Below, piece after piece: positions 26,411-36,153 of a stretch of DNA of 64,000 nt (position 1 is its first letter; every line of letters begins with the position of its first letter). Under the pieces are notes generated by a model. That model was given only the letters and a program-made list of their open reading frames with translations. It did not search any database and had not been told where the DNA came from. The stretch is from assembly GCF_002899455.1 (NCBI RefSeq), contig NZ_PPFB01000001.1:1612001-1676000 (forward strand), in the 5' to 3' direction. The stretch comes from Streptomyces sp. DH-12 (GTDB lineage Bacteria; Actinomycetota; Actinomycetes; Streptomycetales; Streptomycetaceae). The translations under genes were made by a program, and so were the position numbers.

Positions 26411-26439
26411 GAGGGCTCGCCGGCCGGCGACGAGCCCTC
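26411..26439. terminator. Bidirectional terminator between convergent genes
   Basis: GAGGGCTCG pairs with CGAGCCCTC (9 bp). The loop contains CCGGCCGG, which can pair further. It sits between the ends of the MmyB-type gene (+) and the Atu4866-like gene (-). Confidence 0.75.
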
Positions 26440-26557
26440 GCTGTGGCAGCCGGGCGTGTTCGGGCCTGTGAGGGCAACCGTGCCTCGTACCGTCGGCCGC
26501 CCGCTCCTGGAGTCAGCCCGGAACCGACGGCCCCTCGGGAATCCAGGAGCAGGTCCC

Positions 26558-26857
26558 TCAGCTGCGCGGCCCCGTACCTTCCCGCCGGATGCGGTGATCG
26601 CCCTCACGGTAGAGCACCAGGTGCTCGTGGAAGAGAACGCTGTCACGAACGTCCCCCGTGGCGGTGAAACCTGTGTCGTCGACGTAGTCGATGTGGTTGC
26701 CGCTGACGGTGTACCGGCCGGTGTAGGCACTCCGGCGCCGTCCGCGGGCCTCGTCGTAGCGGCCGTTCGGCAGTAGTTCCTGGCGGATGAATCCGTCCGC
26801 GGTCACCCACATCCCGACGTACGGGTGCGGAGCGCGAGGCGTGTCGTTGCTGGTCAT
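26558..26857 (-). CDS. Stand-alone Atu4866-domain protein
   Basis: A 99-aa protein. YVGMWVTADGFIRQELLPNG, YDEARGRRRSAYTGRYTVSG, NHIDYVDDTGF and ATGDVRDSVLFHEHLVLYR make a small beta-barrel-like fold named after Agrobacterium Atu4866, of unknown function. The same domain forms the C-terminus of the protein at 27253-28020 (LGLWIDRNDFLHQELTADGR with DRIDYLDDLGF). The two divergent genes are therefore paralogous in this module and probably act in the same process as the amidohydrolase downstream. Confidence 0.8.
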   Translation of the reverse strand: MTSNDTPRAPHPYVGMWVTADGFIRQELLPNGRYDEARGRRRSAYTGRYTVSGNHIDYVDDTGFTATGDVRDSVLFHEHLVLYREGDHRIRREGTGPRS

Positions 26858-27252
26858 GGCTTCACTCTCGGGCCCAATGACGGAACGTGGCCAGGCCGCC
26901 GCGTCCCCGGGTACGGGCTTCCTGGGAGCCGTGCACCCATGATTCGGAACGGAACGGAACGGAGCGGGAGTGACGTGCCGGGGCGGACGAATTTCCCGGA
27001 CGCTCTGCGCCGGGCCTGTGCCGGACCCGTCATCTCCCTGCCGGCCATGGTGCCGGCCCCTTCCGCTCTCCTCCGGCCGGGCATGGGTGGGTGCCGTGCA
27101 CCCGGGTGCACGGCGGCCTGGTTCCGCTTGTCCGGCCGGACGAACCTGGTGGTCATGCGGCTGCCGTGACGGCCGAGCAGCCGCGACCCGCCCGTGAGGA
27201 AGCCCGCTTCGTTCGCCGGGCGGACCGAAGAGCCGAACCCCTGAGGAAAACG
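26858..27252. other. Divergent promoter region, no gene
   Basis: A 395-bp spacer between the two Atu4866-domain genes. It contains a short iteration of CGGAAC (about 26944-26962) and a GAGGAAA ribosome-binding site for 27253. Operators are likely here but none could be defined. Confidence 0.4.
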
Positions 27253-28020
27253 ATGACCACCAACGACACCCACGCCCACATCGGCACCCTGAGCTGGCAC
27301 CCGGAGGCGCTCGACGAGATCCTCTCGAACGACGGGGGCCGCCCCGTCCTGTTCACCAACGCCCGGATCGTGACGATGGACCCGCTGATCGGGACCATGA
27401 CCGGTGCCGACATCCTGTTCGTCGGCGACCTGATCGTCGGCGTCGGCCCCGGCATCATCACCGCGGCACAGGACGACAACGCCATCGTCGTCGACTGCAC
27501 GGACACAACCATCGTCCCCGCCGTCGTGGACACCGTCGCCCTGGCCGGCGGCCGCGGCCGGCGCTCGGAGTACGTCGCGACGCTGACGCCCGGCAACAAC
27601 ACCGACTTCCTGGTGGTACCCGACGAACTCGCCGCCGACGTGCCGAGCGCGGTGGCCACCCTCGTGTCCCACCCGGAGCAGGTCCGCGCACTGGTCGCGG
27701 CCGGCCGTCCCGTCCGGTGGTCGGGCACCGAAATTCCCGGCGGGCCCACAACCCCCGAGGCCGGCATCCCCGCCGCTCCGGACCTGACCGGCAGCCCCCG
27801 GCTCGGCCTCTGGATCGACCGGAACGACTTCCTGCACCAGGAACTCACCGCGGACGGCCGCTACGACGAGACCCGGGGCGGCCGCCCCCACGCCTACCAG
27901 GGGCGGTTCTGGATCGACGGCGACCGCATCGACTACCTGGACGACCTCGGCTTCTGGGCCTACGGGGAGTTCAGGGGCGACGAGCTGCACCACGCGGGCT
28001 ACGTCATGAAGCTGGGCTGA
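27253..28020 (+). CDS. Amidohydrolase-like shell without catalytic barrel, fused to Atu4866 domain
   Basis: A 255-aa protein. Residues about 25-100 match the N-terminal composite beta domain of the downstream amidohydrolase (LFTNARIVTMDPLIGTMTGA, then IVVDCTDTTIVPAVVDTVAL). Where the enzyme has PGFVDTHRH, with the first metal-binding HxH, this protein has PAVVDTVAL and goes straight on to the C-terminal composite segment (LTPGNNTDFLVVPDEL). The TIM barrel and all metal ligands are missing. Residues about 175-255 are an Atu4866 domain. It is probably non-enzymatic, a binding or regulatory partner. ATG 27253 has GAGGAAA upstream. Same strand as the amidohydrolase. Confidence 0.8.
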   Translation: MTTNDTHAHIGTLSWHPEALDEILSNDGGRPVLFTNARIVTMDPLIGTMTGADILFVGDLIVGVGPGIITAAQDDNAIVVDCTDTTIVPAVVDTVALAGGRGRRSEYVATLTPGNNTDFLVVPDELAADVPSAVATLVSHPEQVRALVAAGRPVRWSGTEIPGGPTTPEAGIPAAPDLTGSPRLGLWIDRNDFLHQELTADGRYDETRGGRPHAYQGRFWIDGDRIDYLDDLGFWAYGEFRGDELHHAGYVMKLG

Positions 28021-28226
28021 ACCGCCCGGCCGGCAACGGCCGAGCCGCACACACGGCGACAACACCGGGTCCGGACCGTGCCTCCGCAGCCTTTCGGTCC
28101 TGGACGCACGACGCCCGGGTGAACGGCGCCCTGGCTGCCGGGGCGGCCCCACCAGAACCGGAAACCGGGCTGCCGGGCGTTCCCGGCAGCCCTCCCCCTC
28201 CCCGAAGTACTGAAAGCAGCTTTTCC

Positions 28227-29621
28227 ATGACCCACGTCAACGGCACCGCCGCCACGGCCGCCCTCGAACAGCTCCGCCGTCGCCCCGCGGACGAACGGCG
28301 CATCCTGTTCACCGGCGCGACCATCGTCACCATGGACGCCGACCTCGGTGTCCTGCCCAACGCCGACCTGCTCGTCGAGGGCGACACCATCACCGCCGTC
28401 GGTCCCGGTCTCGAGGCCGGTGACACCGTGGTCGTCGACGCCACCGGCACCGTCCTCAGTCCCGGCTTCGTCGACACCCACCGGCACGCCTGGGAGGCAC
28501 AGCTGCGCCGGATCATGCCGGACGTCGACGACCTCGGCGCCTACGTCATGTCCACCCTGGCCGGCTACGCCACCGTCTACCGGCCCCAGGACATGTACAC
28601 CGGCACGAAGCTCGCCGCCCTCACCGCGATCGACAGCGGCATCACCACCATGCTCGACTTCTCCCACAACTCCCGCACCCCCGAACACTCCGACGCCGCC
28701 GTCGAGGCCCTCCGCGACACCGGCATCCGCGGTGTGCACGCCTCCATGGGCCCGCACTTCGGTGACTGGGACAAGCAGTGGCCCGGCGACCTGACACGCC
28801 TCAGGGAGAAGTACTTCAACAGTGACGACCAGCTGCTGACCCTGCGCCTGGCGACGCTCGCCACCGACGAGATCGCCGGCCCGGCCCTCGCCTACGGCCC
28901 CGAACTCGCCCGCGCCGCCAAGGACCTGGGCATCGGGGTGAGCGTGGACGCGGTCTTCGGCACAGCCTCCTCCGAAGTGATCCTGAACTGGGCGAAGGAC
29001 GGCATCCTCGGCAGCGACGTCACCCTCATCCACGCCACCGGACTGACCCCCGAAGCATGGAAGGCGATGGGGGAAAGTGGCACCACCGTGGCCCTCGCCC
29101 CCACCTCCGACGCACAGATCGGCCTGGAGACCGCGATCCCCGCCGTCGACGAGGCCTTGTCCGTCGGCATCCGTCCCGGACTGAGCATCGACGTCGAAGT
29201 CGCCCTGGCCAGCGACATGTTCACCCAGATGCGGGCCCTGCACGCCATCCAGCGGATGCGGGCCGTCAACGCCGCCCACGGCACCGGCCGGCAGCCGGTC
29301 CGCATCACCACCCACGACGTCCTGGACTTCGCCACCCTCCAGGGCGCCCGCACCAACGGCCTCGCCGACGTCACCGGCTCACTCACCCCCGGCAAGAAGG
29401 CCGACCTGCTGGTCATCCAGGCCGAGGACCTCAACAACATGCCGCTCAACGACCCGATCGGCACCCTCGTACTGGGCTCCGACGCCCGCAACATCAGCAC
29501 CGTCCTCATCAACGGCGAGCCCCGCAAGTGGGACGGACAGGTCCTCGACGTCGACCTGCCCGCCCTGCGCAGCGAGGTCCACGCCTCGCGCGAGTACGTG
29601 CTGAACACCCACGCCGCCTGA
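28227..29621 (+). CDS. Metal-dependent amidohydrolase (ATZ/TRZ-type)
   Basis: A 464-aa enzyme. The N-terminal composite strand GATIVTMDADLGVLPNADLL leads to the first metal motif SPGFVDTHRHAWEAQLRR (HxH). The barrel continues with TMLDFSHNSR, ASMGPHFGDW, VSVDAVFGTAS and LIHATGLTPEAW (barrel His). PGLSIDVEVALASDMFTQM holds the terminal acidic residue, and the C-terminal strand is GSLTPGKKADLLVI. The family hydrolyses amine or amide bonds in rings (deaminases, chlorohydrolases, imidazolonepropionase-like). The substrate is unknown. It lies between the catalytically empty paralogue and an MFS exporter, which suggests a detoxification or small-molecule processing operon. Confidence 0.9.
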   Translation: MTHVNGTAATAALEQLRRRPADERRILFTGATIVTMDADLGVLPNADLLVEGDTITAVGPGLEAGDTVVVDATGTVLSPGFVDTHRHAWEAQLRRIMPDVDDLGAYVMSTLAGYATVYRPQDMYTGTKLAALTAIDSGITTMLDFSHNSRTPEHSDAAVEALRDTGIRGVHASMGPHFGDWDKQWPGDLTRLREKYFNSDDQLLTLRLATLATDEIAGPALAYGPELARAAKDLGIGVSVDAVFGTASSEVILNWAKDGILGSDVTLIHATGLTPEAWKAMGESGTTVALAPTSDAQIGLETAIPAVDEALSVGIRPGLSIDVEVALASDMFTQMRALHAIQRMRAVNAAHGTGRQPVRITTHDVLDFATLQGARTNGLADVTGSLTPGKKADLLVIQAEDLNNMPLNDPIGTLVLGSDARNISTVLINGEPRKWDGQVLDVDLPALRSEVHASREYVLNTHAA

Positions 29622-29637
29622 TCATCCCGTCACCGCT

Positions 29638-29662
29638 CCCGGCCGGCCCCTCGCCGGCCGGG
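29638..29662. terminator. Hairpin after amidohydrolase
   Basis: CCCGGCCGG pairs with CCGGCCGGG (9 bp, 7-nt loop) 17 bp after the stop codon and 78 bp before the MFS gene. It may end or attenuate transcription into the transporter. Confidence 0.65.
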
Positions 29663-29739
29663 GGCGACCCGGTCCCCGGCGCCTGCCATCGGCCGGTCAT
29701 GCCGCACACGGGGCCACCAGACGTTCTTTCGGAGTCCCC

Positions 29740-30966
29740 ATGTCCCACCCCACCAGCGCACTCGATCACACAACCGGGAGCGGAACACCCGGTCGGCCAA
29801 CAGGCTGGGCCCCGGCTGCGAGGACCACAGCACTGCTCACCACGCTGGGCATGCTGATGGTCGGTCAGATGTACACCGTCCTGGCACTGCTGCACCCCAT
29901 GGCCACCGAGTTCGGCACCACACCCGGTCAGGTCACGTGGACGGCGACGGCGTTCGGTTTCGCCTACGCAGCCGGGTTCCTCTTCGCCGGCCCGCTCTGC
30001 GACCGTTACGGACCACGCGCCGTGATCACCGTGGGGCTCGCGGCCGCCACGGCATCCACCGCGGCGGTCAGCGCAGTCTCCGACCTTCCCACCGCCATCG
30101 TGCTGCGCAGCCTGCAGGGACTGACCACCGCGACCTTCGCCCCTGCCGCGCTCTCCTACGTCGTCCGGCACATCGCGCCTCGACACCGCGGCACCTCCCT
30201 CACCTGCATCACCAGTGGCATGCTCGCCGCCGCCGTCGTTGTTCAGGTCGGCGCGCAGGCCGTTGCAGCCGGAATCGGCTGGCGTGCGGTCTTCTGGATC
30301 AGTGCCGTGCTGATGGCCCTGAACCTGTTCCCGGTGCGCCGGGTCCTGCGACCCACTCCGCGTGGAGGCACCGACGGCGGACTGCTGCAGGCGTTCGCGG
30401 CGATGCCGCGGCTGCTGCGACAGCCGCGGCTGGGCGCCTTGTGCCTGTCCACCGTCGCCCTGATGACGGCTTTCGTCGCCCTCTACACGGCGGTGGCCAT
30501 CGCGGGCCCACCGGCCGTCACCGGCAATTCCACCGCGATCCTCGCCCTGCGGGCCAGCGCGCTCCCCGCCCTGATCGCCGTACCCCTGCTGGTCCCCTCG
30601 CTCGGGCGGCTGCCCGCGCCCCTGCGCGCGGCCCTCGCCTTCGCTCTGGCCTCTCTCACCGTCGCCACCGGTTCCTTCCTCGGTGGTCACACGGCGCTGC
30701 TCGCCCTGGCCCTGCTGCTGTTCGTGGCCGCCGTCGCGGTAGCGGCGCCCGCTGTCGTCGAGACCATCAACGCCAACGCCCCGCAGGCACATGGTGCGGC
30801 GGTCGCCCTCTACGGGTGCAGCATGTTCATCGGCGCCAGCCTGGGCCCACAGCTCGCCGGTGCGCTCACGGGACTGGGCTTCGACGGCATTCTGCTCGTC
30901 GTCGCCGGGGTGCTCCTTCTGGGCGCCTCCCTGATCCTGCCGGCCATGCGCCACCACAGCCCGTGA
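29740..30966 (+). CDS. MFS transporter (DHA1-type, drug/metabolite efflux)
   Basis: A 408-aa, 12-TM major facilitator: MVGQMYTVLALLHPMATEFG, the motif GPLCDRYGPRAVITV in loop 2-3, ATFAPAALSYVVRHIAPRHR, and a C-terminal half with ALPALIAVPLLVPSLGRLPA. It resembles Bcr/AraJ-like permeases that export small compounds. GGAG lies 6 nt before ATG 29740. Its place after the amidohydrolase suggests it moves that enzyme's product or substrate, but a hairpin separates them, so cotranscription is not certain. Confidence 0.85.
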   Translation: MSHPTSALDHTTGSGTPGRPTGWAPAARTTALLTTLGMLMVGQMYTVLALLHPMATEFGTTPGQVTWTATAFGFAYAAGFLFAGPLCDRYGPRAVITVGLAAATASTAAVSAVSDLPTAIVLRSLQGLTTATFAPAALSYVVRHIAPRHRGTSLTCITSGMLAAAVVVQVGAQAVAAGIGWRAVFWISAVLMALNLFPVRRVLRPTPRGGTDGGLLQAFAAMPRLLRQPRLGALCLSTVALMTAFVALYTAVAIAGPPAVTGNSTAILALRASALPALIAVPLLVPSLGRLPAPLRAALAFALASLTVATGSFLGGHTALLALALLLFVAAVAVAAPAVVETINANAPQAHGAAVALYGCSMFIGASLGPQLAGALTGLGFDGILLVVAGVLLLGASLILPAMRHHSP

Positions 30967-31773
30967 CCCCCGCCATCGGCCCGGCACACAACGCATCGGC
31001 CCCCGGAAGGACCTCCCTCGACAGCCGTACGCCGACCGCTGCTCCCCGCCGTACCACGGGACCGGCCCGCGAGAGCCTGAACCGCCGTCGGCCGAACGCG
31101 CCGGGCTCGGCAGCGGAGTCCGTCCGGTGCGGATGCCGGTCATCGAGGCGCATCGGACGGAGCAGACGCGTTGTCCGGGCGGGCAGTGGAAACGGTCTGC
31201 CGAGACCCCCGGGGGCGACAACCTCTGGCCCGGTCCCCTCCTGACCACTGATCAGAGACCCGTCCGTAACGAGACCGTCGTCCCTGGCACGATGGGCGGT
31301 TTCCGGACCCTCCACCCTCCGTCTCACCGGACCGGATACCGCCCCTGGACGGTGCCCTCGGGGTCCGAACCCGGTGGTACTGCACCCAGCCGAGCCTCCG
31401 TCCGAGCCCCGGCTGTCATCGGCACGATGTAGTGGTCGGACCGTCGCGTCGCACGGGACGGTCAACGGTGAGCGGATACTGACCGCGCTGTTCGATGCGG
31501 CCCCGACCGTTCAGCGCCTGCGAACCTCGGCAGGGGCGCGCCCACAGCACGAGGAGCACCGGGGCGGGTGGGACGTCGTGGCCGCCGAGGGACCGCGCCG
31601 GGCTCCAGGCGGCCCGGTCCCTGATCCGTGCGGGCGGCGACCCGCCGGACGCAGACCTTGGTGATCCGTCGGGCCTGAGGCCGGGCGGGTCCACGTCACC
31701 GTCCACGCCGGCGGGCAGCGGACCTGCCCGCCGCTGGGGACGGTGGCTCCGGGAAGCGGCGGGGACGCCAACG
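30967..31773. other. 806-bp stretch without a recognisable gene
   Basis: Open frames exist on both strands but have the Arg/Pro/Gly-rich composition typical of GC-rich shadow reading, and no start with ribosome-binding site fits. A short piece near 31460-31510 (ERILTALFDAAPTVQRL) is the only protein-like fragment. Probably decayed sequence. Confidence 0.4.
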
Positions 31774-33363
31774 TCACGAGCAGACGGTGCCGTTCGCCGG
31801 GACCGTCCCGTCGAGCAGATACGCGTCGACCAGCTCGGTCAGGCAGTCGTTGACGGCGTAGGTGCCGTGCCCCTCGCCGTCCACGGTGAGGTGGACGCCG
31901 ACCTTCCCTCCCAGTTCGTCCGCCATCTTCTTGGCACCCTCGTAGGGAGTGGCCGGATCACCGGTGTTGCCGATGACGAGGACTGGATTCGCGCCGTCGG
32001 CCGACACCTCGACGGTGGGTGCGTGGCCGTCAGCGGGCCAGCCGGTGCATTGGAGCAGCCCCCAGGCCATCCAGTCGCCGAACACCGAAGATGTCGTGCG
32101 GAATCGGGGCAGGTGACGGTGTACGTCCTCAAGGGTGAAGCGGTCCTTGTAGTCCGCGCAGTTCACCGCGGTGTTGGCTGCGTTGATGTTGCCGTATCCG
32201 TCGTCGTCGATCCGTTCGTTGAGGAGGTCGGAGAGCAGCAGCAGTGCGCTGCCGTCGCCGTCCATGGCGGCGGCCAGTCCGCCCCTGAGCAGCAGCCAGC
32301 TCTCCTGGTCGTAGAGGGCGGCGGCGATGCCGTTGAGGGCGTGGCTCTGGGTCAGAGGACGCCCGAACTCCGTGGGCAGGGGGTCGGTGTCCAGGCGCTC
32401 GAGCAGCGCGATGATGTCCTTCTCGCCCTGCTGCGGGTTCGTGCCTTCGAAGAAGCAGGAGTCCTGCCGTACGCAGTCCTCCAGGAAGTTGCGCAGTGCG
32501 CTCTGGAACCCCTTCGCCTGGCCGAGGGCACCGTTCAGGGCGTCCTCGGTGGGGTCGACCACGGCGTCGAAGACGAAGCGCCCGACACGCTTCGGGAAGA
32601 GATGTGCGTAGACGCCGCCGAGCTGTGTGCCGTAGGAGATGCCGAAGTAGTTGAGTTTCTCGTCGCCCAGGACGTGTCGCATCAGGTCGAGGTCACGTGC
32701 GGCCTGCTGGGTGCCGACGTGCTCCAGCACCGCGCCCGACTCGCTCTGGCAGGCCCGGGCGAACGCGCGTACCCCACGCTCGCGGGCCTTCTCCTCCGTG
32801 GCGTCGTCAGGGGTGGCGTCCGCGGCCAGCCAGGCGTCCATGGCCTTCGTGTCCAGGCAGTGCACGCCGGCACTGTCCCCGACCCCGCGAGGGTCGAAAC
32901 TGACCAGGTCATAGCGCTTGTGAAGCGTCATGTACTCGTCGCCGGCGGCGAGGGGGAGGGTGAGCACCCCGGAGCCGCCGGGGCCGCCGAAGTTGAAGAC
33001 CAGGGACCCGAGGCGCTTCTCGCCGGAGTCCGGCGATGCCTTCGCCCGGATCAGGGCCAGATCGATGGTTTCGCCGTCGGGGTCCGTGTAGTCCAGCGGA
33101 GCCTTCATGGTGCTGCACTGCCACGTCGTTCCGTCCGGCAGCTTCTCGGGCCTGTCTCCGCCGCCCTGGGCCGTGGACGGAGCGGAACACGTGCTCCACT
33201 TCAGTTCCTGCTCGCTGAGAGCGGTGGGCACCGCGGGTATCGCGGCATCGCCGCGAGCGTCGTCGGCGGTCTCGGGGTTGCAGGCTGTCACCGCGGTGGC
33301 CGCCAGCACGGCGAGCGACGCCAGGGCGACAGCGGTCCGGGACATGCGAGGTTGTGCGGGCAT
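31774..33363 (-). CDS. Secreted tripeptidyl aminopeptidase-like alpha/beta hydrolase (SlpD/TAP family), lipoprotein
   Basis: A 529-aa protein. The signal peptide RTAVALASLAVLAATAVTAC ends in a lipobox-like VTAC, so it is probably anchored outside the membrane. The alpha/beta hydrolase body shows FNFGGPGGSGVLTLPL (oxyanion region), YFGISYGTQLGG (nucleophile elbow GxSxG), VIGNTGDPATPYEGA (catalytic Asp) and VDGEGHGTYAVNDC (catalytic His). This is the streptomycete TAP/SlpD/SlpE exopeptidase family. Cys pairs in the cap could form disulfides. ATG 33363 gives a standard signal; the longer upstream frame is not used. Monocistronic. Confidence 0.9.
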   Translation of the reverse strand: MPAQPRMSRTAVALASLAVLAATAVTACNPETADDARGDAAIPAVPTALSEQELKWSTCSAPSTAQGGGDRPEKLPDGTTWQCSTMKAPLDYTDPDGETIDLALIRAKASPDSGEKRLGSLVFNFGGPGGSGVLTLPLAAGDEYMTLHKRYDLVSFDPRGVGDSAGVHCLDTKAMDAWLAADATPDDATEEKARERGVRAFARACQSESGAVLEHVGTQQAARDLDLMRHVLGDEKLNYFGISYGTQLGGVYAHLFPKRVGRFVFDAVVDPTEDALNGALGQAKGFQSALRNFLEDCVRQDSCFFEGTNPQQGEKDIIALLERLDTDPLPTEFGRPLTQSHALNGIAAALYDQESWLLLRGGLAAAMDGDGSALLLLSDLLNERIDDDGYGNINAANTAVNCADYKDRFTLEDVHRHLPRFRTTSSVFGDWMAWGLLQCTGWPADGHAPTVEVSADGANPVLVIGNTGDPATPYEGAKKMADELGGKVGVHLTVDGEGHGTYAVNDCLTELVDAYLLDGTVPANGTVCS

Positions 33364-33675
33364 GCTTGTGCCGGTCTCCAGTTGGTGTGGGTGATACGGG
33401 CGCAGTGGACGGCCGCTCACACGAAGTCGTGGTGGTGGGCGTACCGGTCGGTGCGTGTGCCCTGGAAGGACCTGATCCCCCCGGAGGCTCGACGCGACGA
33501 CGCGATCCACGTGCCGATCCTTTCGCGCTGAACGTGCCGCCCCGTCGCCCGCCGGGAGGATCGTCGCCTAATCCGCGGGACATAGAACGGTGGCGCGCCC
33601 GCAAGGCCGGCACCGCGTGACCCCTTGAACCCCGCGGTGTCGGGGAGGGCGACGCCCGGCCATACACTTGCGCCA
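33364..33675. other. Divergent promoter region between peptidase and kinase remnant
   Basis: A 312-bp spacer with no gene. It should hold the peptidase promoter. No clear palindrome or repeat was found. Confidence 0.4.
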
Positions 33676-34686
33676 ATGGGGAAAGGTCGTCGGGTCCGGC
33701 CACTGCCGGTACTGTTCATGGGAGCGCAACTGCTGTTGTGGTTCAGCGTCGTTGCTTCTTCGAAGGAGCCGCCGGACCCCATTGCGTGGATCACCGCCTT
33801 CTGTGCCACGGCGCTCGCTGCGGTGGCGCTCGATCGGCGTCACCGGGCACCGCTCGCCGCCCTGGGCGTCATCGTCGCGGTGTCCGTGGTGGGACAGATC
33901 CTGGCGCCACCCGACCTGCTGGGCCTGGTACCGGGGCTGGCGGTCATGGTGGCGCTGTTCACCGCCACCGTTCTGTGCAGCTGGCCCGTCGGCCTGGGCG
34001 CGACCGCGGCTGTCGCCGTCGTCCAGCTCCTGCAGGCGGCCGCACGGCACGGCGTCGGCGGTCTTCTCCTCTCCGACTGGCTCACTGGTGTCCGCTCTCG
34101 GCACCGGCCGTCGGCACTGGCTGCGGGAGCGGCAGGCCACGGCGGAGCTGCTGGCCGGTGCCGGGCAGCAGCAGGCGCAAGCCGCCGAGGCGGAACGGGA
34201 ACGGCTGGCCGGTGAGTTGCACGACATCAGCGCGCACCACCTCACCTCCGTCGTGGTATCCGTCGAGGCCGCCCGCAGGATCGGTGACAGCAGGCCCGAC
34301 CTGACCGCGGAGGCACTCGCGTTCGCGCGCCGCACCGCACGGGAGACCCAGTCCGCACTGCGGCGTCTCGTAGCGGTCATGCAGGTGGACGACCCACCGG
34401 CTCCCCAGGCGATGACCGCTCCGATCGAGACGCTGATCGCCGGATTCAGCAGGCTGGGCCGCCCCGTCTCCGTCTCCCTGCCCGCTGATCTCGCCGGACC
34501 CGCGGCGGAAGCGGCCCACGGCATCATCCGGGAGGCCCTGACCAACGCCCTGCGCTACGCGCCGGGCGCCGCGGTCAGCGTGCGGGTACAACGGGCTGGG
34601 GACACCCTGCACCTGACCGTCGACAACGGCAGGCCGCCCGGCGGCGCGGGCACCGACACGGCGGGGATCGGCTCCGGCCGGGGGGT
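33676..34686 (+). pseudogene. Broken NarL-type sensor histidine kinase
   Basis: ATG 33676 starts MGKGRRVRPLPVLFMGAQLL with four to five TM helices (ALAAVALDRRHRAPLAALGV, LLGLVPGLAVMVALFTATVL). Near 34080-34095 the sense moves to the next frame (SDWL... to GTGRRHWLRERQATAELL). The HisKA_3 box GELHDISAHHLTSVVVSVEA and the ATPase N-box IIREALTNALRYAPGA follow. After GTDTAGIGSGRGV, where GxGMRERV should continue, the sequence passes into Rhs coding DNA in a different frame. One frameshift and loss of the ATP-lid end make it non-functional. No partner response regulator remains. Confidence 0.85.
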
Positions 34687-36030
34687 GGAAGGAAGCAGAT
34701 CTCCGCCGCCACCGTCGCGGGCGCCGCCTACACCTACGACCACGACGCCGGCGGTAACCAGGTCGCCACCCTCAAGGACGGCGCGGTCACCCACCGCACC
34801 CAGTGGGACCCCAACGCCCCGCTGCCGGTCCTGGCCACCGAATACGACAGCGCCTGGAGCATCAAGCAGTCCTTCCGCTACGACCCGCTCGGCCAGCCCA
34901 CGTCCGTCAAGACCGGCGCCGGGACGCTCTTCTACTACCACCACGACACCCAGGGCTCCCCGGTCGACGTCACCAACAGCGCCGGCACCCTCTACCAGCG
35001 CTGGGCCTACGGCCCGTTCGGCACCCGGGTCCTGGGCACCGTCACCGGCGGCGCCCCCGCGAGCCCTCCCTCCTACACCGGCGCCCGCCACGAGACCACC
35101 ACCGGCAACCTCGACCTCCACGCCCGCCAGTACGACACCGCCACCGGCCGCTTCACCCGGCCCGACCCGGCCACCCGCGCCCGGACGACCCCGTACATAT
35201 CGCCCTACGCCTACGCCGACAACGTCCCCACCCTGCTGACCGACCCCAGCGGTCTGACCCCCGACGACCCGAACAACGGCCGGGTCGACAGCCTCGGCGA
35301 AGCAGCGGGCATCTTCGGTGACGCCTTCGTCGACGTCTTCAAGTCCCCCTTCGTCCTCGCCGGGGACCTGCACGACGCATTCACCGGCGAGAACGGCGGC
35401 GCCGGCGCCTTCGTCGACAAGTACCTCCCCGTCCGCCCCGCCTACCGCCTCTACCGCGCCGAATACATGCTCCGCCAGCAGGGCTGCGACGCCCTCGCCG
35501 ACCTGTACGCCGAAACCGCCGAGGAACTCACCCAGCAGGTTGTCCTCGTCGGGGTCGGCGGACTGACCGGATGGCGCAAAGCCGCAGTGTCTCCTCACGG
35601 TGCGGCCGGAGCGACCGTTATGGGAGTTCCGCCTGCCGCGTCATTCACCTGGGCCGGCGGAAGTGTCCGCTACACGAGGACCGCCACAGCGATCGGCGAC
35701 GATGCGAACACGATCCAGAACCTGTTGCGATCGAAGGGAAATTACGGACATGACGTCATCGTCCACGGCAACGAGCAGGGAGAATTCATCGTCGACGGCA
35801 AGATAACGCACCCCCAGCAAATCGCTGAGCTGGTCAGAGAGAACCCGTACTACGACGGCGGTCCCATCCAGCTGGTGACCTGCCACGGCGCATGCAAGGC
35901 TGCGGACGAACTTTCCGACGCTCTCGGTGGCGTAGAGGTGAAGAACGCGAGCGGCCATCAGGTAGACCTCGATCCGCGGACCGGCAAGGTCCGTGAATGG
36001 CCTGAGGGCAGCCTGGGCGACCCGAAGTGA
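34687..36030 (+). pseudogene. Rhs/YD-repeat protein C-terminus with putative caspase-fold toxin domain (5'-truncated)
   Basis: Open without a start from the kinase joint: YD repeats (AYTYDHDAGGNQVATLKDG, QSFRYDPLGQPTSVK), then the Rhs core end DLHARQYDTATGRFTRPDP and YAYADNVPTLLTDPSGLTP (about 35110-35263). The remaining ~255 codons are the polymorphic tip. A membrane-like linker (FVDVFKSPFVLAGDLHDAF) is followed by DVIVHGNEQGEFIVDG and GGPIQLVTCHGACKAADELS. The His-Gly after a hydrophobic strand and the Cys after a second one fit the catalytic dyad of clan CD (caspase/C80-like) peptidases; this is inference. The secretion and shell part is missing, so it is an orphan tip module. Confidence 0.7.
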
Positions 36031-36060
36031 ACGGACCCGGAACAGCCCGACAGTAGCCCG

Positions 36061-36097
36061 GCGGGGGCGCCCGGAACCGCGTTCCGGGCGCCCCCGC
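36061..36097. terminator. Very strong hairpin between Rhs toxin and immunity gene
   Basis: A 17-bp perfect stem (GCGGGGGCGCCCGGAAC with GTTCCGGGCGCCCCCGC) around a 3-nt loop, 30 bp after the Rhs stop and 57 bp before the next start. It probably uncouples transcription of the two genes. Confidence 0.85.
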
Positions 36098-36153
36098 GTG
36101 CGCTAACGTGACCACATCCACCGCCGCCAACAGTCCGACCAGGAGGACATCGC

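Noticed and set aside
31495..33531. A 678-codon open frame on the plus strand opposite the peptidase gene
   Set aside because: It mirrors the codon structure of the peptidase on the minus strand, has Arg/Gly/Val-rich composition and no domain. The peptidase has a signal peptide and catalytic triad, so this is a GC-driven shadow.
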